From: Actinoplanes auranticolor
GTDB taxonomy: Bacteria > Actinomycetota > Actinomycetes > Mycobacteriales > Micromonosporaceae
Direction: 5' to 3'
Length of the DNA: 64,000 nucleotides
Assembly: GCF_018332655.1 (NCBI RefSeq)
Contig: NZ_BOQL01000061.1
Coordinates: 1 to 64,000 of the forward strand
In this document: piece after piece, positions 8,005 to 16,100 of the stretch
How the letters are laid out: every line of letters begins with the position of its first letter
Numbering within the stretch: position 1 is the first letter of the stretch
Program-made: the position numbers and the translations under genes
The notes under the pieces: model-generated
Seen by the model: only the letters and a program-made list of their open reading frames with translations
Database searches by the model: none
Told to the model about the DNA's origin: nothing

Positions 8005-8301
8005 ATGGGCATCGGCGGAAGTATTTTCCTACTCGCGCTGGGAGCGATCCTGGCGTTCGCTGTCAACGCGGACATCAGCGGTCTGGACATCAACGTCGTC
8101 GGCTACGTACTCATGCTGGCGGGCCTCATCGGCCTGGCCATCACGCTCTGGTTCTGGAACAGCCGCCGCCGTCCCGCCGCCGCCGTGCAGCAGCAGCGGC
8201 CGGTCGTCAGCAACGACCCGGCCTACCGCGACGGTGAGGTCGTGCAGGAGTACCGCGAGACCACCCGTCGCGAGCCCCCGCCGCCGCCGTACGGCGCCTG
8301 A
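8005..8301 (+). CDS. DUF6458 small membrane protein
   Basis: A 98-residue protein with two membrane helices (SIFLLALGAILAFAV and VVGYVLMLAGLIGLAITLWFW), separated by the conserved loop NADISGLDINV, and a cytoplasmic basic, then proline-rich tail ending PPPPPYGA. The MGIGGSIFLLALGAILAFAV start is typical of the actinobacterial DUF6458 family. Function unknown. A GGGAGG ribosome site precedes ATG 8005, and a hairpin terminator follows. Confidence 0.85.
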   Translation: MGIGGSIFLLALGAILAFAVNADISGLDINVVGYVLMLAGLIGLAITLWFWNSRRRPAAAVQQQRPVVSNDPAYRDGEVVQEYRETTRREPPPPPYGA

Positions 8302-8313
8302 CAGCAGACGACC

Positions 8314-8343
8314 GGGAGTGCCACCGCCTGCGGTGGCACTCCC
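8314..8343. terminator. Convergent terminator
   Basis: A 14-bp perfect stem (GGGAGTGCCACCGC with its complement) and a 2-nt loop lie between the convergent DUF6458 and quinone reductase genes, 12 bases after one stop and 15 before the other. Confidence 0.8.
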
Positions 8344-8358
8344 TTCGTCGTGTCCGGA

Positions 8359-9204
8359 TCAGGCCAGCTGGGCGCGGACCGCGTCGGCCAGCGGGGTGGC
8401 CGGGCGGCCGAGCAGGTGCGCCAGGTCCTCGGGGCCGGTGTAGAGCGCACCGGAGGCCGCGTGGTGGTCCGAGTCGGCCAGGACCGCGGCGAAGCCCTCC
8501 GGGACGCCGACGCCGACCAGGAACTCGACGTACTTGTCCTGCGGCAGGTCGGTGTAGGTGACCTCGCGGCCGGACTGGCGGGAGACCTCGGCGGCGAGCT
8601 CGGCCAGCGTGACGCCTTCGCCGCCCAGCTCGTACACCTGCTTGTCGTGGCTGTCCGCGAGCACCGCCGCGGCCGCCGCCTCGGCCAGGTCGGCCCGGGT
8701 GGCCAGGCTGAGCCTGCCGTCACCGGCGGCACCGACCAGGCCGTGCTCGAGGGCGCCGCGCAGGTCGTAGTTCTCCAGGTACCAGCCGTTGCGCAGGATC
8801 ACCGACGGGATGCCGGAGGCGGCCAGGGCCTGCTCGGTGGCGAGGTGCTCGGTGGCCAGGATCATGCCGGACGAGTCGGCGTGCGGCGCGCTGGTGTAGA
8901 CGATCAGGCCGACCCCGGCGTCCTTGGCCGCGTCGACCACGTTGCGGTGCTGCGGGATGCGCTTGCCGGGTTCGCTGGCGGAGACGAAGAGCAGCTTGCC
9001 GGCGCCCGCGAACGCCTTGCGCAGGGACTCCGGCTCGTCGTACGAGGCGTACTGGACGCGTACGCCACGGTCGGCGAGGTCCTGAATCTTCTCGATGCTG
9101 CGGCCCACCGCCACGATCTGGTCGGCGGGCACGCCGCGCGAGAGCAGGTTCTCGACGGCGTGGCGGCCGAAATGTCCGGTGGCGCCGGTGACGACGATGG
9201 TCAT
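8359..9204 (-). CDS. qorB: NmrA-like NAD(P)H:quinone oxidoreductase (QorB type)
   Basis: A 281-residue atypical short-chain dehydrogenase of the NmrA/QorB class. It has the N-terminal dinucleotide motif VTGATGHFGRHAV, the stretch LIVYTSAPHADSSG, and ILRNGWYLENY, which is diagnostic of the YtfG/QorB subgroup. Members reduce quinones with NAD(P)H. It is divergent from an HxlR-type regulator, the same pairing as ytfG/ytfH-like loci elsewhere, so the regulator very likely controls it in response to quinone or thiol stress. Confidence 0.88.
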   Translation of the reverse strand: MTIVVTGATGHFGRHAVENLLSRGVPADQIVAVGRSIEKIQDLADRGVRVQYASYDEPESLRKAFAGAGKLLFVSASEPGKRIPQHRNVVDAAKDAGVGLIVYTSAPHADSSGMILATEHLATEQALAASGIPSVILRNGWYLENYDLRGALEHGLVGAAGDGRLSLATRADLAEAAAAAVLADSHDKQVYELGGEGVTLAELAAEVSRQSGREVTYTDLPQDKYVEFLVGVGVPEGFAAVLADSDHHAASGALYTGPEDLAHLLGRPATPLADAVRAQLA

Positions 9205-9320
9205 GCGAACTCCTCAACAAGCGTTTCCGACGGCCGGTCGACCGTCCCCTGGCACAACTACGCAGCTGGAGGCTTACTTCCCAGGAGATAGAGAGCACCT
9301 TGAAGTGCAGTACACACCTG

Positions 9321-9334
9321 AGGGATAGTTCCCT
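9321..9334 (+). promoter_or_regulatory. Operator-like inverted repeat over the regulator's ribosome site
   Basis: AGGGA-N4-TCCCT at 9321-9334 ends one base before the GTG at 9336, and its left arm is also the probable ribosome site (GAGGGA). A regulator bound here, or an RNA hairpin, would control the HxlR gene itself. The rest of the 130-bp divergent region holds ACTTACTTCCC-like stretches but no cleaner repeat. Confidence 0.35.
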
Positions 9335-9335
9335 G

Positions 9336-9692
9336 GTGGAAGCCGACGTGTACGCCAAGAACTGCCCCAGCCGTCAGCTGCTGGACCGCATCGGAGACGC
9401 CTGGAGCGTGCTGATCGTCGCATCGCTGGCCGACGGCGCGATGCGCTACACCGAACTCGCGCACCGCATCTCCGGCATCAGCCCCAAGATGCTCACCCAG
9501 ACGCTGCGCGCCCTGGAACGCGACGGCCTGGTCACCCGTACGGTCTATCCGGTCGTCCCGCCCCGGGTCGACTACGCCCTGACCTCCCTCGGGCGCAGCC
9601 TGCTGAGCCTCGTCGACGCGCTGCAGGAGTGGGCCGAGAAGCACATCGCGGACGTGGTCGAAGCGCGCAACGCCTACGACGCGCGGGACTGA
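9336..9692 (+). CDS. HxlR-family transcriptional regulator
   Basis: A winged-helix protein of about 118 residues. It has the HxlR pattern CPSRQLLDRIGDAWSVLIVASL, then the recognition region YTELAHRISGISPKMLTQTLRALERDGLV and the wing VPPRVDYALTSLGRSL. The single Cys near the N-terminus (DVYAKNCPSR) is the redox-sensing position in QorR/YodB-type members. GTG 9336 with GAGGGA upstream is preferred, but TTG 9300 would add 12 residues. It likely represses the divergent qorB gene. Its 3' end overlaps the convergent hydrolase gene by 19 bases. Confidence 0.87.
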   Translation: MEADVYAKNCPSRQLLDRIGDAWSVLIVASLADGAMRYTELAHRISGISPKMLTQTLRALERDGLVTRTVYPVVPPRVDYALTSLGRSLLSLVDALQEWAEKHIADVVEARNAYDARD

Positions 9693-10492
9693 AGCCACTC
9701 CAGCGCCGCTGCCGCCGAGGTCAGGATCGAGAGGTGGCCGTCCTCCGGGCGCAGCCACAGCTCGGCGGTGGGGCAGTGCCCGGCCAGCCAGACGCCGTGC
9801 GAGCCGGGCACCATCAGATCCGCGCCGCCGTGCACGATCAGCACCGGCACGGTGATGGTGGCCGGGTCGAAGCCCCACGGTGCGACGTAGGCCAGGTCGT
9901 CGTCGATCAGCGCGGCCGGGCCGGCCGCCAGCGCCGGGTGCACCACGTCGAGGATCCACGCCCACTCACCGGCGAACATCGCCTGGTCGCGCTCGGTGAA
10001 GCCCGGCTCGGCGTCGGTGCTCGTCGCCTCATGACGCTCTTTGGCAGCACGGCCCCAGCTCGCGGCGCGCAGGGAGGCTTCGCCGGAGGGCGCCATCCCG
10101 GCGAACCAGTCCAGTCCGGCGGCGTCGTAGGGGGCGAGGCCCGAGAGGCTGGTCACGGCGGTCACCCGATCCGGCAGCAGGGCGGCACAGGCCAGGGCGT
10201 GCGGGCCACCACCGGAGTGACCCATGGCGGCGAAGCGGTCGAGACCGAGCTCGTCCGCGACGGCCGCGACATCACCCGCGGCCGACGCGATGTCGCGGTC
10301 CGGGCGAGGGCTGGAGCCGCCGTAACCCGGCCGGTCGTACGAGAGCCAGCGGATCCCGTCACGCATCAGCGGCACCGGGGGCGCGCCGAGGTTCGGGGTG
10401 CCGTGGAACCAGAAGACCGGCGTGCCGTCCCCGCCCGTGTCGTACGCGTGCACGGTGCGGCCGTCGCCGAGCTTCAGGTCGAACTGCTCCAT
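9674..10492 (-). CDS. Alpha/beta hydrolase
   Basis: A 272-residue alpha/beta hydrolase. The oxyanion-hole region is VFWFHGTPNLG, the nucleophile elbow GHSGGG, the acid probably in VLIVHGGADLMVP, and the catalytic His in PEDGHLSIL. The lid between the nucleophile and the acid is moderately long. The natural substrate is not evident. Its end overlaps the convergent HxlR gene; its start at ATG 10492 is about 80 bases from the hemolysin III stop, so the two could be cotranscribed. Confidence 0.85.
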   Translation of the reverse strand: MEQFDLKLGDGRTVHAYDTGGDGTPVFWFHGTPNLGAPPVPLMRDGIRWLSYDRPGYGGSSPRPDRDIASAAGDVAAVADELGLDRFAAMGHSGGGPHALACAALLPDRVTAVTSLSGLAPYDAAGLDWFAGMAPSGEASLRAASWGRAAKERHEATSTDAEPGFTERDQAMFAGEWAWILDVVHPALAAGPAALIDDDLAYVAPWGFDPATITVPVLIVHGGADLMVPGSHGVWLAGHCPTAELWLRPEDGHLSILTSAAAALEWLQSRAS

Positions 10493-10571
10493 GCGGTAGG
10501 GCCTTTCCTGCTGATCATGGCGACGCGGAAGCTGGACCCGGCGCAGGCCGTCATGCTCGGCAGGATAGGTC

Positions 10572-11249
10572 CTACGCGTAGAGCGCGAAATAGATGGCTA
10601 TGTGGTGGCAGAGGGCGGCCAGCAGGGTGCAGGCATGGAAGAACTCGTGGTGGCCGAAGACGTCCGGCCACGGGTTCGGGCGGCGCATCGCGTAGAAGAC
10701 CGCGCCGACGCTGTACATGACGCCGCCGGCGGCCAGCAGCACCAGGTCGGCCAGGCCGCCGTTGTTCAGGATGTCCGGCAGGATCGCCACCGCGCCCCAG
10801 CCGAGCGCCAGGTAGAGCGGGGCACCGACCCAGCGGGGCAGGTGCGGCCAGATGCTCTTGAGGGCCACGCCACCCACGGCCCCGGTCCAGATGAGGGTGA
10901 GCAGCAGGGTCGCCTTGTCCCGCTCCAGCAGCAGGACGCAGAACGGCGTGTAGGTGCCCGCGATGAAGATGAAGATCATCGAGTGGTCGAGGCGTCGCAT
11001 GATCTGGTAGCCGCGCTTGCCCCAGTGGCGCCGGTGGTAGAGCGCGCTGATGCCGAACAGGCCACACACCGTGATGCTGTAGATCAGGGTGCTCACGAAC
11101 GGCGCGATGCCGGGACGGGTCGCGGCGATGGAGCAGAGCACGACGCCGCAGACGAGCGCGACGAAGAACGCGTACTGGTGCAGCCGGCCGCGCAAACGCG
11201 GCTTGCCGATGGCGGCCGGTTTCATCTGGAACGGGGCTTCGGGCGTCAC
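10572..11249 (-). CDS. Hemolysin III / TrhA family membrane protein
   Basis: A 225-residue integral membrane protein with seven predicted helices and the PAQR/hemolysin III signatures: SALYHRRHW in the second helix region, LDHSMIFIFIAGTYTPF, and the C-terminal GHHEFFHACTLLAALCHH with the zinc-type His residues. TrhA proteins affect membrane fluidity; the haemolysin name is historical. The start is GTG at 11249, with GGAG close upstream; an internal ATG at 11225 is possible. A TACGG-N2-CCGTA repeat at 11261-11272 lies just before the start. Confidence 0.87.
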   Translation of the reverse strand: MTPEAPFQMKPAAIGKPRLRGRLHQYAFFVALVCGVVLCSIAATRPGIAPFVSTLIYSITVCGLFGISALYHRRHWGKRGYQIMRRLDHSMIFIFIAGTYTPFCVLLLERDKATLLLTLIWTGAVGGVALKSIWPHLPRWVGAPLYLALGWGAVAILPDILNNGGLADLVLLAAGGVMYSVGAVFYAMRRPNPWPDVFGHHEFFHACTLLAALCHHIAIYFALYA

Positions 11250-11301
11250 GGCTCCAGGTTACGGCACCGTAGGTTACTGATCGGTAGTGAAGCGGGTCAC
11301 C

Positions 11302-13086
11302 TCAGCTGTCGAGGCCGCGAAGGATCAGCGGCAGCCGGGCCGCCGCACCCGGCTCCACCAACACCGGCACTCCCCAGTCCTGCCTGGTGAGGTGGCAGGC
11401 GGCGTGCTCCACGTCCGCGTCACAGGTCGCGGCCTGGGCCACCACCTGCAGGATTCCCTTGGGCACGGCCGGATTGAGCACCAGCCGGCGGGACAGATCG
11501 GTGGACGTGCCGTCGCCCTCCAGCAGCAACTCCGGCGGGGACGCGGAGACCACCAGACGGGTCGACGGCCCGAACGACGTGTCCAGCTTCTGGCCCGGAG
11601 CCGGGTCGAAGATCACGTCCAGGGTCACCTCACCCGGCGCCAGCGACGACGGCGGGCGCTCGGTGCGGTGCCGCTCGCCGGCGACCGTACGGACCGCGCC
11701 GGGCGCGAGCCGCACCAGGCGGTGGGCGCCGGACTCGACCACGACCACCTCACCGGCGCGGGTGAGCAGGATGTCACTCGGCTCGGCCAGGCCGGAGTCC
11801 ACGGTGGACACCTCACCGGAGGCCGGATCGAAGCGCCGGACAGCACCGTTGTAGGTGTCGGCGATCAGCACCGAGCCGTCCGGCAACGCGCAGACCCCCA
11901 GCGGATGCTGCAACAGTGCCTCGGCCGCCGGCCCGTCCACGTGGCCGAAGTCGAACAGGCCCTGGCCGACGGCGGTGTGCAGCTCACCGGCCTCGACCCA
12001 GCGCAGCGCCGACGTCTCGCTGTCCGCGACCCAGAGCCGGTCGCCGGCCGCCGACAGGCCCGAGGGCTGTGCCATCCACACGTCGGGCAGCTTGCCGTCG
12101 CGCAGGGCCTCGACGGTGGTGCCCGCGTACACGCCGGAACCGCCGGTGGCCGGATCGAACCACCAGAGCTGATGGATGCCCGCCATCGCGACGATCACCT
12201 GACCCTCGAACCAGGCGACGTCCCAGGGCGAGGAGAGCGCCACCCCGTCGTCGGCCGCGGTGCGCCAGGGCCGCCCGGTGCCGGCGACGGTGACGACCTC
12301 CCCGGTCTCCAGCCGCAGGCCGCGCAGCAGGTGATTGACCGTGTCGGCGACGACCACGTCGTAGTCGGCGGTGCCGGCGGGCAGCAGGGAGAGGCCCTGA
12401 GGCTCGGAGAAGCTCGCGACTTCGGCCGGGCCGTCGGCGCGGCCCCGCTCACCCGTGCCGAACCGGCGCACCAGCGATTCGCCGTCGGCGGTCAGCTCCA
12501 CCAGCGAGTGGCGGGCCGAATCGGAGACGAGCAGATTGCCGTTGGGCAGCTCGACGGCCTTGCCGGGGAACCGCAGCAGGGTGTCGGGGGCGGCCGGCGG
12601 CACGTACGGGCCGTCGCCGCGGTGCAGCGTGCCCTTGGCCCCGTGGGTGGCGATCAGCTCGTCCAACAGGCGCATCAGGCCCTCGGCGTGACCTTCACCG
12701 GCCATCGAGGCGACGACGTACCCCTCGGGGTCGATCACCGAGAGGGTGGGCCAGGCCTTGGCGGCGTACTGCTGCCACATGTGCATGTCGGCGTCGTCCA
12801 GGACGGGGTGGTGCACGCCGTAGCGTTCGACGGCGGCGGCCAGGGCGGCCGGGTCCCGCTCGTGCTCGAACTTCGGCGAGTGGACGCCGATGACGACCAG
12901 GGCGTCGCCGTACTTCTCCTCGAGGGGCCGCAGCTCGTCCAGGACGTGCAGGCAGTTGATGCAGCAGAACGTCCAGAAGTCGAGAATCACCACCTTGCCG
13001 CGCAGGTCGGCCAGGGTGAGGGAACGGCCACCGGTGTTCAGCCAGCCTCGGCCCCGCAGCTCCGGGGCGCGTACGCGCGCGGTCAT
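11302..13086 (-). CDS. Thioredoxin-NHL repeat protein (NHLRC2-like)
   Basis: A 594-residue cytosolic protein. The N-terminal thioredoxin-like domain carries LDFWTFCCINCLHVLDEL: the motif CCINC replaces the usual CxxC and is the same as in animal NHLRC2. Residues from about 160 onward form a beta-propeller of NHL repeats (PNGNLLVSDSARHSLVEL, LPDGSVLIADTYNGAVRRF), followed by a C-terminal beta domain. No signal peptide. The start is ATG 13086. Bacterial homologues are widespread, but the substrate is not established. No partner is evident. Confidence 0.85.
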   Translation of the reverse strand: MTARVRAPELRGRGWLNTGGRSLTLADLRGKVVILDFWTFCCINCLHVLDELRPLEEKYGDALVVIGVHSPKFEHERDPAALAAAVERYGVHHPVLDDADMHMWQQYAAKAWPTLSVIDPEGYVVASMAGEGHAEGLMRLLDELIATHGAKGTLHRGDGPYVPPAAPDTLLRFPGKAVELPNGNLLVSDSARHSLVELTADGESLVRRFGTGERGRADGPAEVASFSEPQGLSLLPAGTADYDVVVADTVNHLLRGLRLETGEVVTVAGTGRPWRTAADDGVALSSPWDVAWFEGQVIVAMAGIHQLWWFDPATGGSGVYAGTTVEALRDGKLPDVWMAQPSGLSAAGDRLWVADSETSALRWVEAGELHTAVGQGLFDFGHVDGPAAEALLQHPLGVCALPDGSVLIADTYNGAVRRFDPASGEVSTVDSGLAEPSDILLTRAGEVVVVESGAHRLVRLAPGAVRTVAGERHRTERPPSSLAPGEVTLDVIFDPAPGQKLDTSFGPSTRLVVSASPPELLLEGDGTSTDLSRRLVLNPAVPKGILQVVAQAATCDADVEHAACHLTRQDWGVPVLVEPGAAARLPLILRGLDS

Positions 13087-13155
13087 GAGCCCATCGTGCC
13101 CGACGCGCGGCCCACCCCCGGTCCGGGGTGGCCGCGCTTCGCGCACGTCACATCG

Positions 13156-16100
13156 TCAGGGCCGTGGCTTGAGGCAGAGCACCTGACTGCGGCCGTTGTC
13201 GGTCGGGTTGACCACGTACGGCTGGTTCGGGTCCGGGCACTGCTCCTTGGTGTCGACGATCGCCGTCACCTCGAACGACCCGGCATCACTGCAGTTCGCG
13301 GTGACCGCCTCGTTGCCGTTGCGCTTGACGCAGTCGCCGGCGCTCACCGAGAAGCCGGTGGCACCGCCGTCGTCCGACCCGCGGGCGATCAGCCAGGTGA
13401 CGCCCAGCGTGAGGCCCACGATCAGACCCGCGCCGAGGATCACCCCGAGGATCACCGGCAGCATCCGCACGTGCGGCGTCTCCGGCTTGGCCACCTCGGT
13501 CGGCACGATCTCCGGGGCGTCCGCCTTGAAGGAGTCGAACCGGCCCTGGTCGGCGTCCGGCTCGGCCCGGCCGGGCCAGGCCGCGGTCTGCTCCGGGCCG
13601 GGCGGCGTCACCGTGGCCCGGCTGGCCGGCCCTGGGAAGACACCGCCCATCCGCGGCCGATCACCGAACGGCTGGGTCTCGTCGGGCGCCGGCGGGAAGC
13701 CGTTCTCCAGCGGCGGGGCCGCGTGCATCGACGGCAGGGCGGGCGCGGGCACGTACGGCTGATCCGGGCCCTGCCCACGGCCCGACACGTCCGTGGTGTT
13801 CTCGCTGTACTGGTCCGGCGGCGTGGTGCGGGCGGCCGGGTTGCCGGGCACCGCGCCCGGCTGGTCCGGCTGACCGGACCGGCCGCGGCCGGCGATGTCC
13901 GTGGTGAACTCGGTGAACTGGGCGGCGGCGGCGCGCGGATCCGGCGCCGGCCCGGGAGCCGGCGAGGCGGGTGCGAACGGCTGACCGGGCGGGCTCACCC
14001 GGGCACTGGCCGAGGCCCGGCCCGACGCGCGGTTGCCCGGCTGGACACCGCCGGACGTGGGTGCCGCACCGAAGGCACCGGAGGTGGGTGCCGACTCGGG
14101 AGCGCCGGACTCCGCCGACGGGCCGCCGTGCTCCGGAGGCGCGCCGAACGGACCCGACGACGGACGGGGCGCGAACGGGTCGTCCTGGCCGCCGTACCGG
14201 TCCTCCTGGCCGTCCCCGAACGGGGCAGCGCCGGACGACGGCCGGGTCCCGAACGGAGCCTCGGCCGGACGCCCGTAGGTGCCGTCGGCAGACGGCGGCG
14301 TGCCGTGGGTGCCGTCGACAGGCGGCGGCGTGCCGTAGGTGCCGTCGGCCGGGCGGCTCTCCGGGTGCTTGCCGTAGGTGCCGTCGGGCTGCGGCGCGAA
14401 CGCGCTCGCGGGTGGCGTGCCGTAGGTGCCGTCGGACTGCGGCGCGAACGGGCTCGCGGGCGGGGTGCCGTAGGTGCCGTCGGCCGGGCGGGTCTCCGGG
14501 GCCTGGCCGTAGGCGCCGGAGGTCGGCGCGGCGCCGCGGGCACCCGAGGTGGGTGCCGCGCCGAACGCCCCGCTGACCGGCTGATCCTCGTCCTGGTACG
14601 GCGACTGCGGTGCGGGCTCGTCGGCGGCCGCGGCCGGGCGACCGTAGACGCGCGGCTGCGGGCTCGCCGAGGGCGGCGGGGGCACTTCCTCGGCGTCCCC
14701 GGGCGGAGTGACCCGGCTCGCCACGGGAACGGAAGCGCTGGCCGACACCGGACGTGCGGTGCCCTTGGCCGGTCCCGGACGCTCGGCGGCCGCGGACGGC
14801 TCGCCGGACTCGGGCCGCTCGGCGGGGTCCCGCGGCTGCGGCACCGCTGCGCCGCTGCGGGGCTCGGCTGCCACCGGGGAGCCGATGCTGCCGAGGGAGG
14901 CGCCCGGAACACGCTGCGGATACCCGCCACTGCCGCCCTCAGGACGAACAGCATCGGGCGGACCGGTGGCCGCGAACGAGGCGCCCGGAATGCGCTGGGC
15001 GTAGCCGCTGCCGCCGGGACCGTCCGAGGACTGCTCGGCGTCGAAGCGGGCGGCCTCGGGCCGGGCGAACGGCGACGACTGCTGGCCGTCCTCGTCCGGG
15101 CGCTCGCCGAAGCCCCGACGTGCGGGCAGGTCGTCGGGCTGACCGGAGACGGGTCGTCCCGGACCGTCGGCTCCCTCGCGACGGAACGAGCCGTCACGGA
15201 AGGGGTTGCTGTCGGGGCGGCTGGCGCCGGGGAAGCCTTCGCTATCGACGTCGTCGTCTCCACCGGTCGGGAAGCCACCGCCGCGGGTCGGCAGCGTGCC
15301 GTTCTCGGCGGCGGCGCGGGCGGAGAAGGCACCGTCGGCGCCGAAGGGGCTGCTGTCGGGGTTGCTGCGACCCGGGAAGGCGTCGCCGTCACCGCCGTCG
15401 CCGCGGGACGGGAAGGGGCTGCGGTCGGCGTCGCTCCCGGGGCGGAAGGTTCCGTTGTCGACGGCGTTGCGTGCGGAGAAGGCACCAGCGCTGTCGGTCT
15501 CGCCGCGGGAGGGGAAGGGGTTGCCGTCGGCGTCGTCGCGGGGAGCGAAGGTGCCGTTGTCGGCGGCGGCCCGCGCGGAGAAGGCGCCGTCGCCGGCCGG
15601 GCGGCCTGGGAAGGCACTGCCGGCGGCGTCGTCGCGGGCAGGAAGTCCGCTGCTTGCGGCGTCGCTGCGGACGGGGAAACCGCCGTTCTCGCTGCCGTCG
15701 CGGGCCGGGAAACCGGGACCTGCGGCGTCGCCGCGGACCGGGAAACCACCGCTTGCGGCGTCGCCGCCACGGGCACCGGCGCCACGGATCGGGAAGCTTC
15801 CGTTGCCGGAGCCTCCCCGGGTCGGGAAGCCGCCGCTTTCGCTGCCGCCGCGAGCCGGTAGCCCACCGTTCTCACTACCACCGCGAGCCGGCAGGCCGCC
15901 GTTCTCGCCGCCGCTGGGGGCGGGGAAGCCACCGCTGTCCGGGCCGGCGGGCGGTGCGTCCGGCAGGCCGGTCAGGGTCGCGCCGGGAACGCGGACGCGC
16001 TGGTCGCCGAAGGCCGAGATGCCCGGGGGACGTTCGCGGGACTGCTGGTCGTCGTCGGGGCGTGCGGATCCGAACGTCTCGCCGGACGGGGGGCCGCCGA

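Noticed and set aside
8350..9291. Plus-strand frame of 313 codons opposite qorB
   Set aside because: It is a complement shadow of the well-supported quinone reductase.
11287..15861. A 1524-codon open frame on the plus strand opposite the NHL and LppU genes
   Set aside because: It is antisense to two well-supported genes, has low-complexity translation and no domain; long frames appear by chance opposite G/C-rich third positions.
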